Source of the DNA: Procambarus clarkii | Lineage: Eukaryota; Arthropoda; Malacostraca; Decapoda; Cambaridae | Reading direction: 5' to 3' | Assembly: GCF_040958095.1 (NCBI RefSeq) | Contig: NC_091220.1 | Location: forward strand, 19,064,393 to 19,128,392 | DNA: 64,000 nt | Shown: piece by piece, positions 32,016 through 42,670 of the stretch | Layout: each line of letters starts with the position of its first letter | How positions within the stretch are numbered: position 1 is the first letter of the stretch | Made by a program: the position numbers and the translations under genes | The notes under the pieces: generated by a model | The model's database searches: none | Seen by the model: the letters and a program-made list of their open reading frames with translations, nothing else | Told to the model about the DNA's origin: nothing

Positions 32016-32946
32016 ACCTGGTTGATGGGGTTCTGGGAGTTCTTCTACACCCCAAGCCCGGCCCGAGGCCAGGCTTGACTTGTGAGAGCTTGGTCCACCA
32101 GGCTGTTGCTTGGAGCGGCCCGCAGGCCCACATATACCTGGTTGACGGGGTTCTGGGAGTTCTTCTACTCCCCAAGCCCGGCCCGAGGCCAGGCTTGACT
32201 TGTGAGAGCTTGGTCCACCAGGCTGATGCTTGGAGCGGCCCGCAGGCCCACATATACCTGGTTGATGGGGTTCTGGGAGTTCTTCTACTCCCCAAGCCCG
32301 GCCCGAGGCCAGGCTTGACTTGTGAGAGCTTGGTCCACCAGGCTGTTGCTTGGAGCGGCCCGCAGGCCCACATATACCTGGTTGACGGGGTTCTGGGAGT
32401 TCTTCTACTCCCCAAGCCCGGCCCGAGGCCAGGCTTGACTTGTGAGAGTTTGGTCCACCAGGCTGTTGCTTGGAGCGGCCCGCAGGCCCACATATACCTG
32501 GTTGATGGGGTTCTGGGAGTTCTTCTACTGCCCAAGCCCGGCCCGAGGCCAGGCTTGACTTGTGAGAGTTTGGTCCACCAGGCTGTTGCTTGGAGCGGCC
32601 CGCAGGCCCACATATACCTGGTTGATGGGGTTCTGGGAGTTCTTCTACTGCCCAAGCCCGGCCCGAGGCCAGGCTTGACTTGTGAGAGCTTGGTCCACCA
32701 GGCTGTTGCTTGGAGCGGCCCGCAGGCCCACATATACCTGGTTGACGGGGTTCTGGGAGTTCTTCTACTCCCCAAGCCCGGCCCGAGGCCAGGCTTGACT
32801 TGTGAGAGTTTGGTCCACCAGGCTGTTGCTTGGAGCGGCCCGCAGGCCCACATATACCTGGTTGATGGGGTTCTGGGAGTTCTTCTACTGCCCAAGCCCG
32901 GCCCGAGGCCAGGCTTGACTTATGAGAGTTTGATCCACCAGGCTGT
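32016..32946. repeat. Tandem array, exact 120 bp unit, 7.75 copies
   Basis: Unit begins ACCTGGTTGATGGGGTTCTG and includes AAGCCCGGCCCGAGGCCAGG and GGAGCGGCCCGCAGGCCCAC. No net indels across copies, and because 120 is divisible by three, frames of 330-362 codons stay open on both strands. Copies differ at a few diagnostic positions (CTCCCC/CTGCCC, GAGCT/GAGTT, GACGGG/GATGGG). The monomer resembles a dispersed decapod repeat. Not a gene. Confidence 0.95.
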
Positions 32947-33009
32947 GGACAAATGTTTAGGGCAGTGTAATCCTTATCATCAATGGCAGCATTTAAATCT
33001 CCCCAATTA

Positions 33010-33300
33010 TCCCAGGTTCGATTCCAGCGCAGGAAGAGAAGTTTGGGTACGTTTGCATGATACCTGATGCACCTGTTCACCTAGCAATAAATAGCCTAAC
33101 CTGAGAGTTAGGCAGCTGGTGGGGGACTGTATCGTGGGATGTGTGTTAGTTTGTGCGTGTGAAAGAAAAATATATAGTAGGTATGATAGGGGAAATAGGT
33201 CGGTATCAGTACATTAAACAACCGATGGTTAAAAAGGCGGGGTCCAAGAGCTAAAACTCAACCCTACAAGCACAAATAACCGAGTAAACACACAGCAGCA
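33010..33300 (+). mobile_element. SINE-like element with type II LINE tail
   Basis: CCCAGGTTCGATTCCAGCG, body CACCTGTTCACCTAGCAATA and GGCAGCTGGTGGGGGACTG, then a tail with AACCGATGGTTAAAAAGGCG and ACTCAACCCTACAAGCACA. A third head/body joined to a LINE-type tail. Confidence 0.6.
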
Positions 33301-33680
33301 AATAAATACCATGGAGTTAAACAGCTGTTGTGGGTTGCATCGTGGGAGGGTTGGGGGGGGGGGAGGGGGTCAGTACCTGACCATATTCTTATGACAAGAG
33401 AAAATAAGTCGCCAGTCATTGCATTAGGCAACTACTTGTTCCAAAAGCAAGAGTCCATGACCAAAAAAAAATTCTATTTAGCACTATTTTAGCTATTTAG
33501 CACTATTTAGCAAAATAACACAATCCGATCCTGCAAGCACAGATAGATGAAAACAACTAGGTGAACATACGGGTTCAGTTACACCCACTTAGAAACCCTT
33601 GCATCCATCCTTATTATGGGTGACGTGTGATCTCCCGCCACTTTAAATACATTCCTCACTGTTTACACAACACTGCTCCA
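33301..33680. other. Degraded SINE/LINE-tail material
   Basis: AAACAGCTGTTGTGGGTTGC resembles the SINE body; CAATCCGATCCTGCAAGCAC and CTAGGTGAACATAC resemble LINE tails. Too diverged to bound. Confidence 0.4.
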
Positions 33681-33682
33681 CG

Positions 33683-33975
33683 TGCTCACCTAATTGTGCT
33701 TGCGGGGGTTGAGCTCTGGCTTTTTGTTCCCGCCTCTCAACTGTCAGTCAACTGGTGTACAGGTTCCTGAGCCTATTGGGCTCTATCATATCTACATTTA
33801 AAACTGTGTATGGAGTCAGCCTCCACCACATCACTGCCTAATGCATTCCATCCGTTAACTACTCTGACACTGAAAAAGTTCCTTCTAACGTCCCTGTGGC
33901 TCATGTGGGTACTCAGTTTCCATCTGTGTCCCCTTGTTCGCGTACCACCCGTATGTGTGTGTGTGTGTGTGTCTG
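33683..33975 (-). pseudogene. LINE C-terminal coding fragment plus type I tail
   Basis: A continuous minus-strand frame from about 33950 contains T-R-G-H-R-W-K-L-S-T, R-D-V-R-R-N-F-F and V-R-V-V-N-G-W-N-A-L-G-S-D-V-V, ending F-K-C-R-Y-D-R-A-Q and a stop, followed by the type I tail (TGAGCTCTGGC...). It is the cleanest copy of this C-terminus in the window. A (GT)n lies at the truncated 5' edge (33955-33972). Confidence 0.8.
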
Positions 33976-34109
33976 TGTAGGATTTAGTCACATGTAGACT
34001 CTCATAGGTATACCTTTATTGGACACTTGATCACTACTCTCCGTGTGCATCTGTCTTGTGAACATTGAGACGGGTTCCGGAGCACCTGGACTCTCCGACC
34101 GTCACTTTC

Positions 34110-34210
34110 TGGTGATGATGCACCTGTCACTCTCACACCCTCACTCTCTCCCCCTAACTCTCCCCCTTACTCTCCCCCTCACTATCTCCCTCACTCTTAC
34201 CATCACTATC
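34110..34210. repeat. CT-rich tandem tract
   Basis: TCACTCTCTCCCCCTAACTC-like short units. Confidence 0.7.
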
Positions 34211-34211
34211 T

Positions 34212-34275
34212 CCCCTCCCCCATCTCTGCAGGGTTCAAGAGCTAGCTCCTTGTCCTTGCCTTCTAACCAATAGGG
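34212..34275 (-). mobile_element. LINE 3' tail, type II
   Basis: GCAGGGTTCAAGAGCTAGCT and TTGCCTTCTAACCAATAGG match the type II tail. Confidence 0.5.
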
Positions 34276-34435
34276 TTGGCTTTCCTCTGAGCATCTTACT
34301 GCATCTTGTTTACTATGATGCTGTTGAGCATCGTACTTCTTGGGTAAGATTGTCAAGGTCGTTGATGGCTCTACGACGGTAGTTGGGTACCTAATCTTCC
34401 GGTCTCCTGTTCCAGTTGATAGTCTGGTGTTCCAG

Positions 34436-34495
34436 CACTTCCAGGTGATATATAGTCGTAATGACTCACTGTTTCCTCTTTATAATTACCTGTCC
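34436..34495 (+). mobile_element. SINE-2 fragment
   Basis: CCAGGTGATATATAGTCGTAATGAC resembles the SINE-2 body (GTGCTATATAGTCGTAATGG); no head. Confidence 0.45.
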
Positions 34496-34510
34496 TTGTG
34501 TTCTGGCCTC

Positions 34511-34519
34511 AGGTGTGTG

Positions 34520-34599
<80 letters not shown>

Positions 34600-34636
34600 T
34601 ACCTAAGTGTAGTTACAGGATGAGAGCTACGCTCGT

Positions 34637-34682
<46 letters not shown>
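34511..34682 (-). mobile_element. LINE tail (third subtype) between two (GT)n tracts
   Basis: (GT)n at 34511-34597, then AATTACCTAAGTGTAGTTAC and GATGAGAGCTACGCTCGTGG (34597-34636), then (GT)n to 34682. On the minus strand the tail runs directly into (CA)n. Confidence 0.6.
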
Positions 34683-34686
<4 letters not shown>

Positions 34687-34808
34687 CACCTAATTGTACT
34701 CACCTAATTGTGCTTGCGGGGGTTGAGCTCTGGCTCTTTGGTCCCGCCTCTCAACCGTCAATCAACTGGTGTACAGGTTCCTGAGCCTACTGGGCTCTAT
34801 GAATCTAT
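34683..34808 (-). mobile_element. LINE 3' tail, type I
   Basis: TACTCACCTAATTGTGCTTG and CGGGGGTTGAGCTCTGGCTC through TACAGGTTCCTGAGCC. Its 3' side meets the (GT)n at 34637-34682, and a duplicated ACTCACCTAATTGT lies at the junction. Confidence 0.75.
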
Positions 34809-34816
34809 GTGGGCTC

Positions 34817-34955
34817 TATGTGTGTGTGTGTGTGTGTGTGTACTCACCTAGTTACGCTTGCGTGGGGTTGAGCTTCAGCTGTTTGGTTCTGCCTGTGAGC
34901 CTTCAATGGACTGGTGCACATAAGTCCCCCATTAACCTTGTAGGCTCATATGAAT
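34817..34955 (-). mobile_element. LINE 3' tail, diverged type I, with (GT)n
   Basis: (GT)n at 34817-34842, then TACTCACCTAGTTACGCTTG and GGGTTGAGCTTCAGCTG. Third tail in a row with the same polarity. Confidence 0.65.
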
Positions 34956-35018
34956 GAACTTAACTGCAAGAGGCAGTTTAAGTCCAGTAGAACTTCTGGT
35001 TTCCACTCTTTTTGACCA

Positions 35019-35115
35019 TGTCGTAGCTCAGTCGATTAAGGCAGCGTCTGGGATGATCTCGGACGTAGGTTCGAATCCTCGTCACAGCCCTTGTGGATTT
35101 GTGCAAGGGACATTA
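35019..35115 (+). mobile_element. tRNA-like SINE-3 copy
   Basis: CATGTCGTAGCTCAGTCGAT (A-box-like), TAGGTTCGAATCC (B-box), then TCACAGCCCTTGTGGATTTG. An inverted copy lies at 40118-40203. Confidence 0.75.
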
Positions 35116-35173
35116 AGAGCGTGTTGCAGACGCAGATACTAAACAGTATATCTGGCCGTCCTCCAGGCTCCAA

Positions 35174-35425
35174 GGGAGCCGGTCGGCCGAGCGGACAGCA
35201 CGCGGGACTTGTGATCCTGTGGTCCTGGGTTCGATCCCAGGCGCCGGCGAGAAACAATGGGCAGAGTTTCTTTCACCGTATGCCCCCTCTTACCTAGCAG
35301 TAAAATAGGTACCTGGGTGTTAGTCAGCTGTCACGGGCTGCTTCCTGGGGGTGGAGGCCTGGTCGAGAACAGGGCCGCGGGGACACTAAAAAGCCCCGAA
35401 ATCATCTCAAGATAACCTCAAGATA
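35174..35425 (+). mobile_element. tRNA-like SINE-1 copy with tail A
   Basis: Full head (GGGAGCCGGTCGGCCGAGCG), B-box GGTTCGATCCC, body and tail A to CTCAAGATAACCTCAAGATA. Confidence 0.93.
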
Positions 35426-35654
35426 GGCCCTGGGAGAGAGACATAGCCTCGTACTCTCCGCTCAACACCATGCAACATCCGCATTGTTGAAGGCTAATTA
35501 CCACGGTAATTGGACCAACTGGTAATTGGACCATTTGATGTGAGAAGTGATTGATCGGAGGTTGCAACAGCCTTGGCGTGGATTTCTCCCAATTATGGCG
35601 GTTTTGCTTAGATTTATTCAAAATGATACAAGCTCCCAGGAACTCCAATTACTT

Positions 35655-35937
35655 GGGCTGGACGGTAGAGCGACAGTTTCGCTTCATGCTGGTCGGCGTT
35701 CAATCCCCCCCGACCGTCCACAAGTGGTTGGGGCACCATTCCTTTCATCCCCCGTCCCATCCCAAATCCTTATATCCTGACCCCTTCCCAGTGTAGTATA
35801 GTCGTAATGACTTGTCGCTTTCCCCCTGATAGTTCCCTTCCCTCCACCGTCCCATCCCAAATCCTTATATCCTGACCCCTTCCCAGTGCTATATAGTCGT
35901 AATGGCTTGTCGCTTTCCCCCTGATAGTTTCCTTCCC
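35655..35937 (+). mobile_element. tRNA-like SINE-2 copy with partial tandem duplication
   Basis: Head GGCTGGACGGTAGAGCGAC and GCGTTCAATCCCC, body to about 35840, then the segment from TCCCATCCCAAATCCTTATA to CTTTCCCCCTGATAGTT is repeated once more (35845-35937). Confidence 0.8.
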
Positions 35938-35939
35938 TC

Positions 35940-36075
35940 CGAGGAACTATGAGGTTGTTTACAACAATAATATTTTTGGCTTGTGAAGTTTCGAAGCTCG
36001 CGAACTGTTTACTAAATGTAAACAAAGCCGCCAAGTTGACAAATGTAGAGGGTATCGTAAGTGAGGTATCGTAAG
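35940..36075. mobile_element. Fragment related to the palindromic MITE
   Basis: GAAGCTCGCGAACTGTTTAC and AATGTAAACAAAGCCGCCAA match the MITE arm; termini absent. Confidence 0.5.
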
Positions 36076-36137
36076 ATATCCAGCGCTCGTCTGGATATCG
36101 TTGAGTCTTGGAGCGATACTCAACTTGTCTCTCTCTT

Positions 36138-36460
36138 GGGGAGCCGGTCGACCGAGCGGACTGCACGCTGGATTTGTGATCCTATGGTCTCGGGTTCGAT
36201 CCCGGGCGCCGGCGAGAAACGATGGCCAGAGTTTCTTTTACCGTATGTCCCTGTTTTCTAGCAGTAAAATAGGTACGTGGGAGTTAGTTAGCTGTCACGG
36301 GCTGCTTCCTGGTGTGTGTGTGTGTGTGTGATGTGAAAAAAATAGTAGTAGTAGTAGAAACAGTTGATTGACAGTTGAGAGGCGGGACCAAAGAGCCAGA
36401 GCCCAACCCCCGCAAGCACAATTAGGTGAATATAACTAGGTGAATACACACACACACACC
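36138..36460 (+). mobile_element. tRNA-like SINE-1 with type I LINE tail
   Basis: SINE-1 head (GAGCCGGTCGACCGAGCGG) and body to GGGCTGCTTCCTGG, then (GT)n, a TAGTAG run, and TTGATTGACAGTTGAGAGGC through GCAAGCACAATTAGGTGA with a short (CA)n. Tail A is replaced by the LINE tail, as at 13703. Confidence 0.85.
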
Positions 36461-36499
36461 AAAAAAAAATTACGTGTGTGTGTGTTTTAACTTGATTGT

Positions 36500-36595
36500 G
36501 TGTCTCAACTTGATTGACAGTTGAGAGGCGGGACCAAAGAGCCAGAGCTCAACCCCCGCAAGCACAACTAGGTGACTATAACTTGAGTACACACT
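36500..36595 (+). mobile_element. LINE 3' tail, type I, second copy
   Basis: TTGATTGACAGTTGAGAGGC to AAGCACAACTAGGTGACTA repeats the tail just upstream, about 150 bp apart. Confidence 0.75.
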
Positions 36596-36699
36596 CATCT
36601 TCATATTTGGGACCAGGTGATGACCTCAAGAAACCTTGAGGATTCACTTGAATCCTTAAAGGTTACATTACTTTTGTGGCATTTGTGACATGTTTAATA

Positions 36700-36775
36700 C
36701 AGGCCTAGTGGCTTAGGGCGTGTGCTTGGAGTATCCAGTGTGCAGGTTCGACTCCTCCTCATGGCTCCTACTAAT
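36700..36775 (+). mobile_element. tRNA-like SINE head, unassigned family
   Basis: GGCCTAGTGGCTTAGGGCGT (A-box-like) and GCAGGTTCGACTCCTCC (B-box-like), 70 nt overall. No conserved body follows. Confidence 0.45.
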
Positions 36776-36799
36776 TTCCTCATTTTGTATATAATTTAC

Positions 36800-37090
36800 T
36801 CAAGATTATGTGGTTTGAATCGACTGGTAATAATTTGTATTTACAAATAATTTACAAATAAGTTGGTGAAGCATCAAGAGATGATTTCCCTTCATCGTAG
36901 TTGCTGATCTCTTGTACCCTGGCATCATATCCATCACATTACACTCAACTGTATTAAATTCCATTAGCCATTTCTCGGGCCAAATATACAACTTGCATAG
37001 ATCTTCATGAAATATTTGGTACCCTCTCGTCTGCCCCAAATATCCTCATTAAAATTGCATCGTCGGCAAGCATCATCCTGCAGCATTACA
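36800..37090 (-). pseudogene. LINE reverse transcriptase catalytic-core fragment
   Basis: Minus strand: M-L-A-D-D-A with the L-A-D-D box encoded at 37059-37070, corresponding to the (Y/F)xDD catalytic motif, followed after a frameshift by E-K-W-L-M-E-F-N at 36953-36976, the conserved segment downstream of it. Stops and shifts make it non-functional. Confidence 0.7.
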
Positions 37091-37511
37091 GAATGTAGTC
37101 AATGGATACAGCCGAGGAGGAGCCGTCACAGGTCGCGGGCTTCCTGTCCCCACGACGTATAGGGAACTAGTATATAACTACAGCCAGATATAAAGGTCCA
37201 CCTTGATACTCACCTCAGGCTCGTGGGACCTTAACAGACCACTGGCTGTGGACAGGTAAAATACAGACTCATTTATATAGTATATATATATACAATATAC
37301 AGCATACAGTACACCACTGTATGCCCTCAGCAGCTACAAGTTCTCTGAGAACAGACACCAAATTCAACACACCTCCTCTGGCAAAAAAACATTAAAAATA
37401 TCCATATAGCTTTCGAAACTTAGGTTCAGAAAATCCTTTAGAAATATCCATTCCAAGTTGGGTAATAATCTTTGAAGGTGGCCCCAAGTGTGGTAGTGGT
37501 CTGTCCTACTG

Positions 37512-37515
<4 letters not shown>
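37091..37515. other. No gene seen
   Basis: Ordinary sequence with a short TATATA run near 37280. Confidence 0.4.
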
Positions 37516-38110
<595 letters not shown>

Positions 38111-38164
38111 ATGTCATCTGCGTGCATGAATTGTCGTAGAACTAAGTACGGCCATTAACAAATT

Positions 38165-38430
38165 GAAAGGGAATAGTGGAAGAGTGTTTGAAAAGGTGCT
38201 GTGAAAGGTGGGAGGGCGCTGGGAAGGGAAGAAGGGCGCTGAGGAGGGAGGAAACTTGCTATGAAGATAGGAAGGGCGCTGGGAATAGGAGAGTACTGGG
38301 AATAGAGGATGAGTTCTGGGAAAGGGACGGCGCTGGGAAGGGACAGATGGTTCTGGGAAGGGAGAAATTGTGGTGGGAAGGTAGTAAGGGGTACTTAGAA
38401 TATAGGAAGGGCGCTGGGAAGGGAGAAAAT
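38165..38430. repeat. GA-rich irregular repeat
   Basis: GAAGGGCGCTGGGAAGGGA-like units of 18-25 bp, poorly conserved. Confidence 0.75.
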
Positions 38431-38621
38431 GAAGGTTTACAATGAGCCAGGATGGAATGGACAGGTGGAATGGGCATCCATATACCAGTTGTGTTATTAT
38501 TTGAGAATAGAGTAGAATGCACGCCGGATACAGTGACCATGAAAGACCAGACTCACCTTGGTACAGAAATTAGTTAGAAATGGAGAGAGTGGAAAGTGTA
38601 ACAAGACTTATAGAGGAATGG

Positions 38622-38626
<5 letters not shown>

Positions 38627-38696
<70 letters not shown>

Positions 38697-38750
38697 ATAA
38701 GAGAGAGAGAGAGAGAGAGGGGGGGGATAAGAGAGAGAGAGAGAGAGAGA
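38627..38750. repeat. (GA)n with GGGGATAA interruptions
   Basis: Simple repeat; two GGGGATAAGAGAG interruptions 45-50 bp apart. Confidence 0.95.
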
Positions 38751-39265
38751 TATACTCCCCCACAACCCAGGAATGCCTGTGACCTGCTACTCTCTTGTTA
38801 TGTAATTCGAAGCTCGTTAACTGTCTCCCAATGACCAACTTTTAATAGAATAGCCTTAAAAGGCACCAAATACTTACAATATCACCGGAAACCCAAAAAA
38901 TATTCCTACACTGATATCAAATGGAATGAATTTAGTAATTGTAAGTAATTAAGGTCGTTAGAAGAGGTTGTTTCAGTACTCCTGAATGGTCAATGTTTCT
39001 GAACCAAAAATGTAATAGTTTTTTTGTGGTAAAATCCTTTGTACTACCTATACCCATCATTGTACGCCGTGCCTCGTACCTCTCTACCACTGCACGTCAT
39101 CCTCGTGCCTGCCCTTCACTGCACGCCGTCCTTCAGCACGCCCTTGAACACACCCATCAATGCACGTTCAAAACAGCCATAAAACTACTATAAAACAGCC
39201 ATATAACTACTATAAACAACCTTGATAAAAAGCACTCTGGTGTATGCTGCCCCGGCATGGAACCC
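38751..39265. other. No gene seen
   Basis: Contains GCACGCC/GCACGTC-like short repeats at 39060-39170 and a two-copy AAACAGCCATAAAACTACTA repeat near 39175. Confidence 0.4.
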
Positions 39266-39630
39266 TTACCTTGAGGTTACCTTGAGGTGCTTCCGGGGCT
39301 TAGCGTCCCCGCGGCCCGGTCGTCGACCAGGCCTCCTGGTTGCCGGACTGATCAACCAGGCTATTGGACGCGGCTGCTCGCAGCCTGACGTATGAGTTAC
39401 AGCCTGGTTGATCAGGTATCCTTTGGCGACTGGAAAGATTGAGGGAGGGAGGGAACTATCTGGATAAAGCTCCAAGCCATTACGACTATAGCACTGGGAA
39501 GGGGTCAGGATAAGTATTTGGGATGGGACGAGGGAAAGGAATGGTGCCCAACCACTTGTGGACGGTCGGGGATTGAACGCCGACCTGCATGTAGCAAAAC
39601 CGTCGCTCTACCATCCAGCTGGGCCTCACT
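39266..39630 (-). mobile_element. tRNA-like SINE-2 with a tail A relative
   Basis: On the minus strand: SINE-2 head and body (39630 to about 39432), a CTGATCAACCAGGCTG segment, then GAGGCCTGGTCGACGACCGG to AGCACCTCAAGGTAACCTC. That last part is homologous to tail A of SINE-1, so two SINE families share a 3' module. Confidence 0.8.
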
Positions 39631-39827
39631 ATACTCGAGTAAATAAGGAACAGGAGGGTGGAGAGTGGACATGATGAAGACATGCAAGTTCCTTAAGGTA
39701 ATTGGCAAAGAAGTCAGAGTAGCAATATTCAAAGTAGTGATCAACATATCGTAAGGACATAGAAGATATAACAGATCAGTTGCAGAGATATCAGAAGGAA
39801 TTTAAGTACCTTTTTTATTTGCAGGCG

Positions 39828-39994
39828 ATGAGTCACAATAACGTGGCTGAAGTATGTTGACCAGACCACACACTAGAAGGTGAAGGGACGACGGACGTTT
39901 CGGTCCGTCCTGGACCACAATCGACTTGAGAATGGTCCAGGACGGACCGAAACGTCGTCGTCCCTTCAACTTCTAGTGTGTGGTCTGGTCAACA
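39828..39994. mobile_element. Foldback element, both arms present
   Basis: Arms about 39855-39914 and 39933-39994 are near-perfect inverted copies (GTTGACCAGACCACACACTA against TAGTGTGTGGTCTGGTCAAC) around AATCGACTTGAGAATGG. Outer sequence TCACAATAACGTGGCTGAAG matches the end of the copy at 17960. Confidence 0.8.
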
Positions 39995-40117
39995 CCTTTT
40001 TTATTTCTTTGTAAGCGCTGTTATCGGAGGAATTGTAATATTTTAATTTTATTATTAATATAGAAGCTAAGTAAGAGAAGGGTTATCAGGACGGAGAGTT
40101 AACGAGCGGAGTATGAA

Positions 40118-40262
40118 CAAATCCACAAGGGCCGTGACGAGGATTCGAACCTACGTCCGAGATGATCCCAGATGCTGCCTTAATCGACTGATCTACGACA
40201 TGGTAAAAGAATTGCAACCTTCATGTCGCATGTCGCAACCTTTCCATGTCGTAGCTCAATCG
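40118..40262 (-). mobile_element. tRNA-like SINE-3 copy plus short inverted piece
   Basis: Reverse copy 40118-40203 (GAGGATTCGAACCTACGTCC, AATCGACTGATCTACGACAT) followed at 40244-40262 by a forward CATGTCGTAGCTCAATCGAT, making a small inverted repeat. Confidence 0.7.
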
Positions 40263-40710
40263 ATCTCCATGAAGAACGACTGAAGGAACTGGACCTCACT
40301 ACACTGGAGGAAAGAAGGAATAGGAGAGACATGACAACGACGTACAAGATACTGGAGGGAATTGACACGGTAGATATAGAAGCAATGTTCAAATTAAGAA
40401 ACAGAACGAGAGGACAATTGGAAACTGGAAAAGCAGAGGAGTAACAGGGATGTCAGAAAGAACTTTACCAGAACTTTAAGAACTTTACCAGAACTTTAAG
40501 AACTTTACCAGAACTTTAAGAACTTTACTTAATAAGTGGAACGGAGTAGATGAGGAAGTTGTCGAAGCCAATTCCATACACAACTTTAAGTGTAAATTAG
40601 ACAAATCAAGGGACAAAAATCACTGCATTGAACCAGTGATGGTCGTAAGGCGGGGCTTAAGAGCAGATGCTCGACCCTGCAAGCTCAATTATGTGAGTAC
40701 ACACACACAT
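40263..40710 (+). pseudogene. LINE C-terminal remnant with tail
   Basis: Frame reads R-L-K-E-L-D-L-T-T-L-E-E-R-R-N-R-R-D-M and T-Y-K-I-L-E-G-I-D, then a GAACTTTACCA tandem (about four units of 20 bp, 40459-40530), then W-N-G-V-D-E-E-V-V-E-A and N-F-K-C-K-L-D-K, a tail with GGCGGGGCTTAAGAGC and GTGAGTACACACAC. Confidence 0.7.
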
Positions 40711-40771
40711 ATACTATTTGGCAAACTAATATGATTTGTAACTAGCTTTTCAAGAGATGATCTGAGCGTTA

Positions 40772-40966
<195 letters not shown>

Positions 40967-41122
40967 CCCCCATCCCCCCCACCTGCCGCCCGCACGACGC
41001 CCATCTCCTCCCTTCGTCCGTGTTTTGATTGCAGAGGGGAACGCCAGTAGCCGCCAGTCGCTAGGCTACATATTGCTCTCAGTGCTGTGGGGAGGTAAAG
41101 CGGAACATCTTTCTTGCTCCCA

Positions 41123-41280
<158 letters not shown>

Positions 41281-41687
41281 AGTTTGAGGTGAATGAGGGC
41301 CTAAGATAGTAGCAGGAGTGGTCTACAATCTTCCACAGAATGACAAGACCCAGACAGGAATACGACAGACATAATAGAGTAGTTATTATCTTGAAAGAGA
41401 TGTCTCATTTTCAAGTCGGAAGGGATTTAAACCCTTAATCATTGGTTACTTTAACCACAGTAAAACAGACTGAGAGAATAGAGGGATGGATGAATTTACC
41501 TATCCATGTTTTAACATAGGTAACATTTACCTATCCTGAGGGGATTTACCAAAGGGAAATTCATGGAAGCAGGAACGAGAAGCTCCCTAAACCAACATGT
41601 CCATGGACTCATAAGAATGAGGGAGGAATGTTGAACCAGCCTGACTTGACCTGATATTCACACTCATTGGGTCAGACATATGGGAAG

Positions 41688-42163
41688 TCAATGTCAAATC
41701 CCCTTTAGGAATGAAGTAATCACTGTGTAAAGGCATTTAGTCAATGTCAAATCCCCTTTAGGAATGAAGTAATCACTGTGTAAAGGCATTTAGTCAATGT
41801 CAAATCCCCTTTAGGAATGAAGTAATCACTGTGTAAAGGCATTTAGTCAATGTCAAATCCCCTTTAGGAATGAAGTAATCACTGTGTAAAGGCATTTAGT
41901 CAATATCAAATCCCCTTTAGGAATGAATTAATCACTGTGTAAAGGCATTTAGTCAATGTCAAATCCCCTTTAAGAATGAAGTAATCACTGTGTAAAGGCA
42001 TTTAGTCAATGTCAAATCCCCTTTAGGAATGAAGTAATCACTGTGTAAAGGCATTTAGTCAATGTCAAATCCCCTTTAGGAATGAAGTAATCACTGTGTA
42101 AAGGCATTTAGTCAATGTCAAATCCCCTTTAGGAATGAAGTAATCACTATGTAATGGCATTTG
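41688..42163. repeat. Minisatellite, 53 bp unit, nine copies, derived from LINE
   Basis: Unit starts recur every 53 bp (41688, 41741, 41794 ... 42112). The unit TCAATGTCAAATCCCCTTTA plus GGAATGAAGTAATCACTGTG is the continuation of the LINE endonuclease end. Confidence 0.95.
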
Positions 42164-42421
42164 AGTACCTTGTGGGAGAAGGTATGTTCTCTTCAAGAAA
42201 AAAAAAGGCCAGGAGATAAAAGAATGACCTTTGGAAGGGCCCCTTTGATTTTTGATTTGACGATCTGTGAAAGATAAAGTGGGAGATAGAAAACAGGAAG
42301 AAGTCCCCAAAGGAAATGATGGACGTCTTCAACGATAAATGCTGGAGGCAACTGGAACATTTGTCCCCTCTCCAGAGGAAGGACAATGTAAGGTATAGAA
42401 CAGGTTCATGGTTTAACCATA

Positions 42422-42670
42422 GGAGCCGGTCGGCCGAGCGGACAGCACGCTGGACTTGTGATCCTGTGGTCCTGGGTTCGATCCCAGGCGCCGGCGAGAA
42501 ACACTGGGCAGAGTTTCTTTCACTCTATGCCCCTGTTACCTAGCAGTAAAATAGGTACCTGGGTGTTAGTCAGCTGTCACGGGCTGCTTCCTGGGGGTAG
42601 AGGCCTGGTCGAGGACCGGGCCGCGGGACACTAAAAAGCTCCGAAATCATCTCAAGATAACCTCAAGATA
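42422..42670 (+). mobile_element. tRNA-like SINE-1 nested in the LINE
   Basis: Full head (GGAGCCGGTCGGCCGAGCGG), body, tail A to CTCAAGATA. Possible 5-bp target duplication ATAGG. Confidence 0.93.

Noticed and set aside
31888-33080. Open frames of 330-362 codons on both strands
   Set aside because: A 120-bp tandem array; open in three frames because 120 is divisible by three.
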